The notes: generated from the sequence alone by a model not told the origin. DNA of 64,000 bases from Argyresthia goedartella (GCA_949825045.1 OX463829.1:1302001-1366000), one strand, 5' to 3'. Positions 39,216 to 51,943 are shown, counted from the first letter of the stretch. Translations and numbers: made by a program.

Positions 39216-41588
39216 CCTTCCCTTATTCAACACTCTTTGTAATTCCAAGGCATGACAAAGAGATAAGAATCTAGGCTGTGCTAGTCCTTTTGTAAAAATG
39301 TCAGCTACTTGATCCGTTGTGCCGGTCCTCTACACTTTACATCGCTGGAATAAGTTCCATTCTAACATAATCATTACGATTCATTACATCAGCTAACTTC
39401 GACTGATATGTTTCTGTAACGCACACGTAGTCGTCTAGTCGTGCAGGTTTTCGTATTTCGCTGCGGTTGCGTAAATTGTATCGTGGCGATTCCGCGTCAT
39501 AATATTCATCTGCAGAGTCATCAGTATCATCATGATGTGAATCCGATTCATTCCTCTGCCGACTGGTTCAGGTGCCATATACGCTCGATATTTTTCGAAC
39601 TCATTGTTTTGGTCTTCTTGGACTGAACGTGGTCTTCGTGAACAATTCGAGATTCCAAATCTTTTCCCTCAAAAACACGTTCACGATCGTTAGAGCTTGT
39701 TGATTGACTTACATCGAAGTCTCTCTCGGGTGGGATAGATAATGAATGATGATGTACGTTGAGATGTGAAGCTGGTCCTTCGTTGCAGACAGCGTTATCC
39801 ATCGGCAGTCTCAGTGTGTACTCCCTCGTATTAGCGTCATTATTTGCACAAGGCGGATTATTATCACTATTAGGCAATGGTTTCTCATCAAACGTTACAT
39901 CACGCGAACTGATGAGCGTGTTTCTCTTTCCATTAGTTATCCAAATTCGGTAGCCATCTTCGTCATAACCGACAAGTCTTTCTTTGATGGCCTTCATATT
40001 CATCTTCTTTCGTTTTTGTTTTGGAATGTGGACGTAGGAATTGCAACCTATAATTCGTAGGTGCTTTATAACCGGTTTCTTTCCACTCCAAAGTTCATAT
40101 GGTGACTTGTCGTTCATATTCGTTGGACCCGTTCTATTGAGGATGTATGCGGCGGTGTTTATTAGTTCTGCCCAAAGTTCTTGAGGCAACTTTTCATGCG
40201 CATACATCATAGACCTCGCAGTTTCCACCAAAGTAAGATTTTCGCGCTCGCTGACACCATTCTGTTCTGGGGTGTAAGGCATTACCAATCTCTGTATGTT
40301 TCCATGGGAGTCCAGTAGGTCTTGAATGGACCCCTTCGGGGGCAACTCGGCCCACACGCCACTCAGCCCGCGGGCTCAGTTGACCACCTTATTGTCAAAT
40401 TCACCACCATTGTCACTTAACAGGCATTTTATAGTATATCCTGCAGTTTTGGTCTGAGCTAACATTAAGGCGAGCTTATCCTTAACCTCTGACTTGCGTC
40501 TCAGGATGTATACTATACGGTAGCCGGTGTAGACGTCTTTGAACGACTCGTAGTTTCGGTACTTTGAATAACTCGGTTGGAATGGTCCGCAAACGTCAGT
40601 GTGTACGAGCTCTCCTCGGTCCCCCCACCTACCCCCCCTTTTAGGAAACCACTAGTTTTTATGTTATGGAGGTCCAAAGATTGAAGAAAATGCCTACATT
40701 TTTTGGATTTCGGGGGAGTTGGAGGAGGGGTTGCCAAGAGTAGGGGGTCGCCTCGCTCCGCTCCGCTTCGCTCCGGCTCCCGGGTCTGCTGTAACGTGTG
40801 AACCTAACAAACCTATCTTTAGTTTTTAAACAGGAAGTGACCTAAAGCAACCAATTTGGTTCTGATAAACTCCATAAAGTAGTTAGTAAGTAAACAAAGC
40901 CAAAGTCGTCCAGAGAATCACGGATAAAACGAGAGCGCAACAGAACATTCACGAAACACGGAAGGAATCGGAATGAAATGGGCAAGTCATTATGTCAGAA
41001 AATACAAAATTGCTGACGCAAATTTCTACCATTACAACAAAATCTTGTAATTTCTACTAAAATCATGTACCAATATCCAACGTTGGAGCTTTTGAGTTTG
41101 ACATTTATCGTTCCGAGATTGGCCAAGTTGTAAAAATCGCGTAAACTTATTTTATAATTAAAGTGCTAAAATGATGTTTCCTAAATCAGAAAATGGTATC
41201 AGAGGATAGCTAAGGACCCCCCCTAACCACCTAAGTACTCCAATCTTCAAATTTCAATGTGTCTTATATAAGACCCAACCCCTCTCGCGTTAGTATATCT
41301 CATGACCTTTCTAAGTGTAGGTAGCTTCTTGCATATTGGTCGTAATAATCAGAAGAGCAGTTGCGTCGGCTTTTACAAAGTGCTCTAAATCGGTATTGTA
41401 CGTGGCGACAGCAGTTGAGGCATCTCCTGACGAGCTAGGGCCGGGTGCCACGGGTTTCAGGAAAGAGCCTTGTACTATTTCCAGCGCTTGCGGGACGGTT
41501 CGTAGTAGATTACGTCTTTGTATTTCCATGTATCCCAATTAGATTTTCCCTCTAGCAAACCAATTAGCAGTTTCGTATAATTCTTCAT
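39211..41588 (-). pseudogene. Copia-1 gag-pol remnant (minus strand)
   Basis: Copia-type element in pieces. Gag start near 41588 with LLIGLLEGKSNWDTWK then, after a frameshift, RRNLLRTVPQALEIVQGS (41311-41520). Integrase 40618-39548: GELVHTDVCGP (first Asp), LLSDNGGEFDNK (second), PYTPEQNGVSERE (Glu), TAAYILNRTGPTN and IGCNSYVHIPKQKRKK. RNase H end near 39300-39215: ADIFTKGLAQPRFL. RT and protease are missing, and foreign sequence occupies 40619-41310. A short GC-rich insert (about 40324-40384) with a stop lies between the second and third catalytic residues. Inactive. Confidence 0.78.
40619..41310. other. Unassigned insert within Copia-1
   Basis: Replaces gag end, protease and integrase start. 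Features: C-rich ACCCCCC runs near both ends (40620-40640 and 41216-41232), a CGCTCCGCTCCGCTTCGCTCCGG stretch split over 40755-40778, and a TATATAAG box near 41266. No protein recognised. It may be another transposon end. Confidence 0.45.
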
Positions 41589-41598
41589 TTTGTAGGGG

Positions 41599-41614
41599 GG
41601 GCCGATAACCTAAT
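41599..41614 (-). promoter_or_regulatory. Copia-1 primer binding site candidate
   Basis: Minus strand reads TAGGTTATCGGCCC just after the LTR-like segment and before gag. It resembles the internal initiator tRNA-Met (anticodon arm) priming site used by Copia-type elements, with one mismatch. Assignment is by analogy. Confidence 0.45.
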
Positions 41615-41616
41615 AA

Positions 41617-41783
41617 GATTTGCGTACGCAGTGGTGTCCAAGGTAGTTATCCTTAAGGACTAATGGAGATTCTTATTAACTTTATATCAATAAATAAGCA
41701 CATGAAAAATATACGTTGTTTTATTATCAATTGTGACAGACAGAAAAAAAGACAGTGACAAGTAGAACACTATTTCTTTTGTT
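41617..41783 (-). repeat. Copia-1 5' LTR fragment with inverted 62-bp block
   Basis: 41679-41773 matches 39061-39180 region in the same orientation (CTTTATATCAATAAATAAGCACATGAAAAATATAC split by one or two changes). 41617-41678 matches 38999-39060 only as reverse complement (61 of 62 or so). LTR similarity stops near 41783. Confidence 0.8.
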
Positions 41784-43189
41784 AAAAGAGGTTTACAGTT
41801 TTCTATTGAACTCTATGCCTAACCAGGCCACATGCATTTTATTATTGTTTGTTTATATGTCAATACTGTCACTATATATTTTGAAAAAATCGATCCACCT
41901 GAATATGGTAGCAGATCTCGGTATTTTTTCAATAAATTCAAAATGTATTACGTAAATATATGTGTTGTGAGTTAGGAAAAATAATTATCTCTCTATTGTG
42001 AGCATCGATATAAATACTAAGGATAGGCTTTCACTTCCTCAATTTCTTACCATTTTGAGGCTAAGAAAAATAGCGCCCCTGTCGGAATTCGTCGGAACCA
42101 AGACAGTATACGAAAAATTGTAACGGCGTCACGTTCGGTCACGTTCCGAATTGTGGTGTATAGACACAATACATATTAGGAAAGTTGATCTACGGATAAC
42201 TCTCAAATACCCGGTGATTTTTAATCGGTGATTAAGAGTAGAAATAAAATATATCTAGCTAAAATTTTACTTAAGGGGCGAGGTCTCACGCAATTACCTC
42301 ATGTTTAATATATAAAAAGTTGAAACATAATTAAATAGGCATATAAATTTGTCTTTGCCGTTAAATTATGAAAGAGGATGTAAACTCACAGATACACAAT
42401 AGTAGCGTGACTTGGAATTTAAGATCTTGATTTTGATTTATAAGTAATAAAATACCTAATCATAGAAAAAGTTATGAAAATTGGTACCTGATATCACTGA
42501 TTAAGTCATCGTGTATAAAATAGAGTATTTAGCAATACATTACACGCGTAACATAGCGTCACGCCTTTTCCCATACGGGCTTGCAGAGGCACAACTGTGC
42601 CGGTCTGTGCCCACTTAGCTAGTGATTTAATACTCCATCTTGCGTGTCAGGGGGCAAGCCCATCGCCGCAGCTAATGTAATGAAGCCGGAGTAATGAAGA
42701 TTTCCTCACGATGTTTTCCATCACCGTTAGGACATCCGGTTAGATTATTTATCCTTATATTATTCTGTTGCGTCGCGCGTCGCTACAAAGTTACGTCAGT
42801 CGAATGGTTGATTTTCGTTTGAGGATTTTTTCGAGGACAATATTTTATAGATAATCAATTTAAAGCCAATAGTATTTGAAAATATAATACTTACTTGTGA
42901 TACGACACTCCCTGTTTTTGTGTTTTGCGATTTGTGTATGATTTACACCTTTTTACGTCGCAGGTCACCATTTTTGTTTTTGCTGCCGATATGTCAATCG
43001 GCTGTCACCGTCCAAGCGCGACTGATTGCAAACAGTCCAATTTTCCCGATTTTGTACTGTTTTTGTAGCGTCACTTTCAAGCGCTCCGTGCCCTGTCCCT
43101 ACTATTCAAGTCTGTGATTGTGAGTAATTTTTTCTGAACAATATACGTTTTCAAGCAAGAATTTTCAAATTCTAACGGAACCTGTCAAT
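41784..43189. other. Unassigned region; possible Copia-2 leader at the right
   Basis: No gene supported. 42550-42745 contains a GC-richer block ending TTCCTCACGATGTTTTCCATCACCG, a phrase reminiscent of repeats common in lepidopteran genomes (from memory). Copia-2 LTR was not found. Confidence 0.4.
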
Positions 43190-46100
43190 ATGGTTACTCC
43201 AACCAGCTGTAAAGTTGATATTGGTAGATTAGAAGGTAAAGAAAATTGACAGACATGGCGCTGTAAAGTACTCCTACTGCTGCGAGGAACTCCAAGAGTT
43301 TTGGATACAATAAGCGGTAATTTAAAGCCACCAACCTCACCAGACTCTACAGCAACCTCAAATGCTATTGCGGAATACGATAAATCTCTACAACAGTATA
43401 ATGAATACGATAGTACAGCAATGCTTATATTAATGGCTAATATGTCAGATAGCACACTTCAAAAAGTGATGAGATTAACCAGTGCCAAAGAAATCTGGGA
43501 TGAATTGCACACTTTATTTGATGGCACTTCTGAGGATAAAAGCTATAATCTGTGCTACAGTTTATTCAGTTATCGAAAGGATCCCCTTCATGACATGTCT
43601 ATGCATATATCTAAGCTGAAAAATATATGGTATGAACTAAAGGTAGAACTACAAAAGGATGAAGAATAATATGAACTTCCAGAGATTTTAGTCATATGTA
43701 AGATTCTAGAAACGCTACCCGACGAAAGTTACTTCCCTTTCAAATCAAGCTGGATGCTCATGACCAAAAAGTATCGTAACATTGACAATCTGACAGCTCA
43801 GATTTGTAGTTATGAAAGATCTTTGACAACTAAAGATGCTGAAAGCTCAGACGCGCAAGCACTAATCAACATACTTCACATAAATCAAAGAAGAAGTGTG
43901 GGTATTGTAAACTTTTCGGGCATAACGTCAAACAATGCTGCAAGTGGATTTCGGATGGTAAACCTCCCAAACCATCAAAACCATTGACAAGCGAAGGTAT
44001 TCATCATAAAAACTGCCACCTGACCTTAATGCAAGTTGAGACAAACGAGACAGAGACGACCCATGAAGTTTTTGTCAACTGGTATGTAGATAATGACGCT
44101 ACAAGTCACGTCACACATCAAAATGATATATTCTCCAGGTTTCAACATTTCACAAAGAACGAGACGGTCACAACTGCTAACGGATCGACAAGGAAAGCCA
44201 TCAAGAAAAGGAACAGTTCAATTGATAGCTTATGTCCATAGTCAAGAAGAACGAATTACACTATGCGATGTATGGTACGTTCCTGAAATAAAGAGAAACC
44301 TATTCTCTGTTCTTGATGCTCAAGATAAACTTGAAAACATTGTGTTCACTTCTGAAAGAGAATCATGTCAACTGATACATAATGAAGGAGTTAAACTAAT
44401 TGGCAAAAGGATCAAACATGGAGGTCTCTACAAGCAAACTCTCAGGTGTCCAAATCCAGAACTAAATATAGTATCAACAGAAAACACTTTGCAGTTGTTT
44501 CATGAAAGATTTGCTCATCAGTACAAAAGACACGTCTTTACGTGTCTTTTGTACTGATGATTGAAAAAGAACTTGGTATCAAAGTGAAACTGGACTCTGA
44601 ATTATGTACAGGATGTATTTACGGAAAGACACATATACATACATTTGGAACAAGAGATAGAGCTAAAGGACCAGGTGAAATAATACATACTGATGTGTGT
44701 TGCCCATTCCTAAATTCATTCACGAAATTGTGTTATTTTGTACTGTTTAAAGATGACTTCACCAAATATCGTCAAGTTTTCTTCATGAAACACAAATCCG
44801 AAGTTAAAGGTAAGTTAGTACAGATGATAAAAGAAGCTAGAACGTCTGGTCATGTTATAAAACAGTCCTAAGCGACAATGGTGGAGAATTTAAAAATGAA
44901 GCTGTTGAGAAAATACTCCAATCGTACGGTATTCAACACCGCTTTACGATGCCGTATACACCGGAACAAAATGGGTGTTGTGAAAAAGAAAACAGAACTC
45001 TTGTCGAAGCTGCACGTACTATGATGCACGCTCATGAAGAACTCCCACTTGCCTGTTGGTCCGAGTTCATCAGCACGGCTGAATACATTTTAAACAGAAC
45101 TGGGCCGACTTCTGAAGAAGGAAAGTCAGCATTTGGAGTATGGTTTAAGAAGAAACTCTCCATAAAACACATGAGAGTTATTGGAACAGAATGTTTTGCA
45201 CAAGCACCTAAACAAAAGCGTACAAAGATGTCCATAAAAGCTCAAAAATGTATATTAATTGACTACGACGGCGATGACGGCTATCGGTTACTCGGCTTTA
45301 ACAAAAATAACGAACCAACATTGATCAGGTCCAGAGATGTAACATTTAATGAATCACTAATCAGATCTGTTGGATTAGGATTAGATGCTCCAGAAGCAGA
45401 TGATCAAGCAACAACTGAAATTGAGATTAACTTCCCTAAGACACAAGTAAATCACCCCATCTTTGATGCAAGGGAGGAAATAGTACAAGATCCTGAAATA
45501 TCTTCTGAACAGATACAAGTACAAGATCCCGAACCTGAAGTATCTTCTGATGATTTACCTCAAATACAAGATGATTTACACAGTCAAGATGAAGAAGATG
45601 AACTCCTGAACCAGAATCTGATCATGACGAAATTCCTGCAGTGAGATATCTTCGCGACAGATCGACAATACGCCCTCCAGTAAGATATGACGACTTCATT
45701 ATGTCTGCTATTGTTAATGATTCGGATGAACCGAGAACATACAAAGAAGCCATAAAAAGTCCTCAAAAAACTGAATGGTTGAAAGCTATAGAAAGCGAGG
45801 TTAAATCCCTAAATTTTCACAAGACTTGGTCTCTAGTAGAACAACCGAAAGACAGGAAACTGATTTCTTGTAAATGGGTCTTCAAAAAGAAAACCAATGC
45901 TGATGGAAGCATTGATAAGTACAAAGCTCGACTCGTAGCGAGAGGTTATACGCAAGAAAAAGGAATAGACTATGACGAAACATTTAGTCCTGTTGCTAGA
46001 ATGGCGACAATCAGAGCAATCTTTTGCAGCAAACGAAGGACTCTCTAATACAGTTTGATGTAGCCACCGCCTTTCTAAATGGATCATTGAACGAAGACAT

Positions 46101-46800
46101 ATACATGCGTCAACCAGAAGGGTTTAGTGATGCTTCAAATCGAGTCTGTAAATTAAAGAGAAGTTTATACGGTCTTAAACAATCTCCAAGGTGCTGGAAC
46201 ACATGTATTGTTGATTACTTGAAATTAATCGGTTTTAAGTAATGTGAAAACGATCCATGTTTGTTTATTCGAAACAGGAAAGGAAATAAGATAATCATGG
46301 GCCTTTACGTTGACGATGGCTTGATTGCTTCAACAAACGAAAAATAATCCGAGAAGTTTCTTAGTGAACTAAAAAGAAAGTTCAAGATTACAACAAAGCC
46401 AGCATCTTTCTTCCTTGGGTTAGAGATCTTAAAAGCCAAAAATGGGTCCATTAAAGTTTCTCAGACACACTACATACTTAAGCTTCTAGAAAGATTCAGA
46501 ATGAGTGATGGCAAGGCTATCAGTACTCCTATAATCAAAGCAGCACAGACTGATACCGAAAAAGACCATGAAGTAAAATTTTCTTATAGAGAAGCCGTCG
46601 GTGCATTAGCATACCTAATGACAGGAACCAGACCAGATATCTCTTACGCCATAAGTGTCGCATCTAGAACACTGGATAATCCATCAAATGAAGATGTTGT
46701 AAAGGTCAAACGCATTTTCCGATACCTTAAGGGAACAATTGACTCATCCATTGTATACAAAAAGGAACACAGTCCTGGAGTGTTAGAATGTTACAGTGAC
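43190..46800 (+). pseudogene. Copia-2 gag-pol, decayed (plus strand)
   Basis: Starts ATG 43190 with VDIGRLEGKEN, TGA at 43249, then gag to 43669. Pieces in order: protease WYVDNDATSHVT (44079-44114; D-x-A-T active-site style), GAG-pre-integrase block with CTGCIYGKTHIH (44602-44640), integrase IHTDVCCPF (first Asp), PYTPEQNGCCEKE (Glu; 44952), EYILNRTGPTSEEG, RT with WLKAIESEVKSL, CKWVFKKKTNADG, ARLVARGYTQEKGIDY, QFDVATAFLNGSL, LYGLKQSPRCWN, LYVDDGLIAS (46303-46332, both Asp), RNase H start ALAYLMTGTRPDISYA and LKGTIDSSIVY. At least eight stops or frameshifts. RNase H is cut at about 46800 (ECYSD) and no LTR is present, so both ends are lost. Confidence 0.82.
44515..44560. repeat. Perfect 21-bp inverted repeat with 4-nt loop in Copia-2
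   Basis: Arms 44515-44535 and 44540-44560, loop CTTT. The left arm is genuine coding sequence (ERFAHQYKRH); the right arm is its reverse complement and breaks the frame. Confidence 0.95.
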
Positions 46801-46970
46801 TTAAACTTAAAACTTGAAATACAGTTCTGCTTAGTGATAAAGTTAAAACTCACCATAAATAAACTTAGTGTTATGTGCAGTGAAAATATATGCGATATAT
46901 GAAAAAATGTGCGATAATTGAGTGTGACATTGCACGTAAGGGCACAACAACCGTCTCAGTTGTTCGGTAC
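46801..46970. other. Spacer between Copia-2 and gypsy-2
   Basis: No gene. Last four bases GTAC (46967-46970) are the gypsy-2 target duplication. Confidence 0.6.
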
Positions 46971-47306
46971 TGTAGGGACCTTGTCACTTCTCTGAGACTC
47001 TATACTTGCATTTCGTAAATATAAAGACTTTACTGGTGTTGACTTTTGTTTTTATTTGATTTATAGTTATTTACACTTTGTATAAAAGGGATCCACAACT
47101 GGCTCGATAGCCATTACGCTAATCCTCACTTTATAATTTAGCTCAGTCGCTGGCCGAAGCCTACGGTGAAGTGTGTCACATTGACTTCTCACATCCAAGC
47201 CTCTTTCTTTTTAAAAGTACAAAATAAGTAACAGTGTCAAAGTGAGCACCCACTCTAAAGAGGCCCGTATACAATATAATCGCATAAACAAATATCGAAC
47301 CTTACA
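46971..47306 (-). repeat. gypsy-2 3' LTR (336 bp)
   Basis: Plus strand TGTAGGG...CCTTACA. Has 13 bp (TTGACTTCTCACA) missing from the other LTR. TATA-like GTATAAAAGG near 47079 on the plus strand is in the wrong orientation for the element. Confidence 0.93.
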
Positions 47307-48678
47307 ATCATTCCCCCCTCCCTTCAAAAAAAAAAAACCAACGTTTTTTTTTTTCAAAGTGGCAACCCTAACTCAAAGTCTTAAATCTAAAATGACAACC
47401 CTATCTCAAAGTCTAAAATCTAAAATACATTAAATGTTAACATTAAGTGAGCTTGCTATGCTTGAAATCTAAAAAACAGTAAATATGCCGCAAGTATAAT
47501 TTTAAATAACATCGAGTACCCTAATCCTTATCTGTCCAACCATCCCATTTAACCTACTTAATTAAACATTAAATAACAAAACCTAACTACACTTAAGGAG
47601 TAGGCTATGCACCTTAAAAAACTTAAATTATAACACCCTATGATCCCATCATACAATTATTCGCGGCTTAACACTAACCTACCTAACGCTAGAAAACTCT
47701 CTTTTACAATACGAAGGCAAACAGCTGAATCTAGCTAAGATTTAGCTTCTCGAATGGTTACCATTCGACAAACTTTCTGACAAAAAAACTAGCGAAAAAC
47801 TTATCAGACAACTATAATACCTCCGTTCCTAATATTAACATAACTCGATCTTTGCTTAAAGATTGTGAACACATCGTGAACTCTTTCCACCGAATGGAAA
47901 TATTTAAAAAATTAACGAAGGCAAAGATCAAAGAAAAAAATTATCATTTTCAAATATAGGAAACGTCAACCATATTAACAAGATTAATCTATAGAACCGT
48001 ATTACTAAGCCACAGCTTAAGAATGAGTTCATTAAAATTCTTTCCAATAATACGATGAAATCAACTAGCTTTAAAACCGATACTACAACTTACAAACATC
48101 TCAACTAATCCATTGGAATTCAGTAAACTATCTTTTACTATTAACAGTTTAAGATAATCGCCGTGAGTTGCAACCAATTACCCAAGTTAAGACACTACAA
48201 AGAATCTCGAATGTGTATCGAATACCCGAGTTATCCCACATCAGAAATTACTTTCATTGAGAAACCTTCGTTACCAACTTTATGAACAACCCATACTCTC
48301 CCCTTACCAAATCATCCCAACTCTATACTTTAAGAACGCGGGAACCAAAACAGAACCCTATGACGAATAACTATTGCCTCGTCATACTGCTCTCAAAGAT
48401 AAAACCAGGCGATCGGTTCAAACAATTATTCGAACTGTCGTTTATAAAAGTTTCTCATATAAAAGTAATCTACCACGGAAATCTAGTATATTACAGATAT
48501 TTCTTGGGTCTTTGGTGAACGGTCCTCATCAAACATCATAGTTCAGCAATAACATGAAAAGCAACACCGGTTAATAAACAATTCATAACACTACTGCATA
48601 TATAAACCACAAACCATCAACCGGGATAAAATTATATTATACTCCTAATGTATAATTATTTAATATCAGACGAACTCC
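47307..48678 (-). other. gypsy-2 region between pol and the 3' LTR
   Basis: 1.37 kb, AT-rich, no open frame of note. By position a third gene (env-like) could have been here; nothing recognisable remains. A short direct repeat (CAACCCTAACTCAAAGTCT / CAACCCTATCTCAAAGTCT) lies at 47365-47420. Confidence 0.5.
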
Positions 48679-50133
48679 TCAACGCAGCACAAAGCATTTT
48701 AAACGATTTGTGTTAACAATTACGCCCCGTGATTGTGAGTTCAGACGACGAATCAGCACATTAGACCTCCCAACGATCTCAATGACCTTGTATGGTCCCT
48801 GATACAGACGTGCCAATTTCATACATCTTCCCGTTATCCTAATGATTGTTCCACCACTGAGCACCATTGCCTTTGATTACTACCTAAATATTTTGATAAC
48901 ATCGAAGTTAACGTTCAATTCATTCGCTCTACCAAACCGTTACTCTGTGGGTGAAACGAACTTGTATGTATCATTTTAGCCTCAAAGTGCCTAATCGGCC
49001 CGAACCTACAGAAAACTTCCTCAACTAAAAACAGCACTACATATTCCGATGTAACCCTAGGTAACGCCTTACATATCGCAAACCGCGATGCATACTCTAC
49101 CGCGACTATAATAAAACGGTTATCTCTCGACGAACGTGGAAACGCTCCTAACACGTCGATTCCTACCTTCTCAAAAATATCCGAGACCCTAATCGGCATC
49201 AAATCTGCTACGCTTTTAACTAATTTCCTTTCTTGACACGGCACGCACGAAGCTATATAACGCTCTATCTCCTTATCGGCTTTCGGCATGAAATATTTCG
49301 ACCGAAACCTCTTCAACGTCTTTGCGAGACCCAAATGACCTCCTGTCCACGCCTCATCATGTAATTCGTTCATTACATTTTGAAACAAAGACCTAGGCAA
49401 TACTAATACCTCCCTAATTTCTCCATCTCTACGTACGCTTTTATATAATAAATTATTTCTCAAACCAAAACCGCTACGCCACGCTTCCGGACGTTCGCTC
49501 AACCGCGTTAACCATCCACTACAAAATGAATCGTTCTCTTGATCCGCCTGTAACGACTCTACATTAATACTAAAAACTTCCAAACCATCATCATCAGGTT
49601 CAGAACGAGAAGAAGACTGAGGTCCTTCTGTTTCCCGTTTCCCTTCTTCCATTAGCGGATTCCTACTCAAAAAATCTACCACTACATTGCTTTTCCCCGA
49701 GCAATGAACTATCTCGAAATCCCATTCTTGTATCGCTAACGCCCATCGCGCTCACCTACCAGACATATCTTTTTTCGACTGTAACCAACATTACGCGCTA
49801 TGGTCTGTAACAACCTGGAAATAAGATCCCCAAAGATAATGCCTATAGTGCCTTAACGCCCATACTAACCCCAGACACTTTCTCCGTCGTACTATATTTT
49901 TTCTCCGCATCCGTTAACTTCCTAGACGCATAGGCAACCGGACTCATTTTTTCAACGCCCTGCATCAATTCTGCACCTAACGCCTCGTTAGACGCATCCA
50001 CATAAACTCTCGTAGTAACCGACTTATCCCCCGAATAATAGGAAAGTATTGCCGCACTACAAATAACCTTCTTAATATACTCGAACGAATTCTGCAATTC
50101 TTCATTCCATTGAAACTTTACCCCCTTTTTCAA
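48679..50133 (-). pseudogene. pol: gypsy-2 RNase H, integrase (core deleted) and C-terminal region
   Basis: RNase H start 50133-49843: VYVDASNEALGAELMQ, VAYASRKLTDAEKKYS. Integrase 49682-48915: GGHLGLAKTLKRF, CVPCQERK, GIDVLGAFPRSSRDN (first Asp), then FCRFGPIRHFEAKMIHTSSFHPQSNG (split), where the segment with the second catalytic Asp (usually SDxG) is missing; the Glu region QSNGLVERMN remains. C-terminal piece 48867-48679: CMKLARLYQGPYKVIEIVG. Frames are separated by stops. Integration activity is impossible. Confidence 0.8.
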
Positions 50134-50172
50134 TAATTTAGTGAGAGGTAACGATATTCTCGCAAAATTCGA

Positions 50173-51099
50173 TCAAAATTTTCTATAATAAGAAAATAAA
50201 CCTAATAATTGTTTCACATCCTTCGTAGATGTGGGAGTTGGAATCTGTTGCATAGCCTTCAGCTTTTTCTCACTAGGTTTTACTCCTTCATTCGAGATTA
50301 GATAACCTAGCATCTCAATCTCGCAAAAACCGAATTTACATTTGGATGGCTTGAAGGTCAAGTTCGCTTCTCTAAACCGCCCAAAAACTTCCTGCAACGT
50401 ATCGGTAAACTCCTCGAACGTTCTACCATATACAATTACATTGTCTACGTAAACCATAACCCCTTTAAATCTTAAATCCGCTAAAACTTTATCCATCATC
50501 CGTTGGAAAACTGATTGACTCGTTGCCAAACCGAACGGAACAACATTAAATTCATAAAGGCCCGTGGTCGTGACGAAAGCCGTTTTATGCCTACCTTCCG
50601 TAATAACCGTCTGCCAATAACCTGAATTGAGATCTAACTCCGCAAAATACTTGGCCCCGGCCAAGCTATCGACAATGTCTTCTATCCGCGGAATAGGATA
50701 ATTATCCCTACAAATTTTCTTATTTAATTTCCGATAATCTACACAAAACCTCCATGAATCATCGGGCTTTTTAATTAACACAACGGGCGCAGCATAAGAA
50801 CTAGTGGATTCCCTAATAACACCTAGTTTCAACATCTCCGCGACCTGCTCCTCAATAATTTATCGTTGCACCGGCGAAACGTGATACGGGTGACAATGAA
50901 CCGGCTCTTCATCATAAGTCTTAATATCGACCGACACTATCTCCGACCTACCTAACTGGTCAGTTGCAAACGCAAATCTATCCGCATTCCTATCCAACAA
51001 CGCCAATAATACCTGCTTATCATTCTCACATAAATCCTCATTTACGATAAACCGTTTATCTTCTACCCCAAACGCAAATTCGCACGAATCCGATAACCC
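50173..51099 (-). pseudogene. pol: gypsy-2 reverse transcriptase with YVDN active site
   Basis: The frame 50835-50173 has GVIRESTSSYAAPVVLI, WRFCVDYRKLNKKICRDNYP, FAELDLNSGYWQ (motif A), YEFNVVPFGLATSQSVFQ (motif B), VMVYVDNVIVYG (motif C) and EMLGYLISNEGV. Motif C reads Y-V-D-N where active enzymes have Y-x-D-D, so a metal-binding Asp is lost. Upstream 51099-50836 encodes the pre-RT linker with an in-frame TAA near 50861. Confidence 0.83.
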
Positions 51100-51343
51100 C
51101 TAGAAATAAAGACATAGACATAGACATTTATTTATTCACTGGACAAAATATGGTACATCAACGGGTTAACTTTACAGACAGATAAGCGACATTAGATTAT
51201 AGAAGAAAACACATACTTTCTAAATAAAAGAAAAGGATGATGTACGCATGCTTCACCAGTGAAATGGCTCTAACTCAGCATAATGCTACAACAGGGCTGC
51301 AGCGCTGATTTTCAGTCAAAACCATATGATATCCGTATAACTT
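51100..51343 (-). mobile_element. LINE-like 3' end inserted between gypsy-2 protease and RT
   Basis: On the minus strand the segment ends in ATGTCT repeats and AATAAATAAATGTCT-type tail (51105-51140). It lies between the protease stop and the pre-RT linker, which would otherwise be contiguous. Limits are approximate; no protein seen. Confidence 0.55.
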
Positions 51344-51943
51344 CTAATAATAAACGTAATCGCCCTTTCTTAACTCCTGAAAGTCGATAGAATTTATCAC
51401 GTCACGATCCTCGATAACCGTGGTTTCCCCGAAGTTCACTTGTTTCCTTCTAGAACCATCTAGAAAGTCCGACCCTATCTTTTGTTTTGAAAGAATCCCT
51501 ACGCGCATGACATTTCGTTTTACCGGTGTCGTGTTTTGTTTCGTATGGAAATGATTGAAAAACGGTATTTTTCCCTGGAAAAAACACATACAAGAATGAA
51601 CAAAATCAATATTCATACCATTCTTTATTAAAAAATCCACCCCTAAAATAATGCTACAATTTAAATCAGTTATTACTAAAAATTCCTGTGAAAAGTTAAA
51701 ATTGTCCAAACTAAAATCTATAGCACATTTCCCTACAATTTGCAATAAACTTCCATTTACCACCTTAACCCGTCTCTTCTCTTCTTGCATACCTCTCGTA
51801 CCCACTTGATCTGCAACGGCTGGGCTGATGCATGAAGCCGTAGCGCCTGTAGCTAAAAGAGCTACCACGTTTACATTAGAAGAATTCAATAAAACTAATG
51901 GTCTGACCTGCTGATCCGCCTCGACTGCGACGATCTTCCCCAT
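51344..51943 (-). pseudogene. pol: gypsy-2 protease with mutated active site
   Basis: 200 codons. The active-site block reads VVALLATGATASCISPAVA, where Ty3/gypsy proteases have D-T-G-A; the catalytic Asp is Ala here. Downstream block ITDLNCSIILGVDFLIKNGMN is the normal flap-side ILGxDFL motif. The protein ends GDYVYY at the border of the LINE-like insert. Confidence 0.78.
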
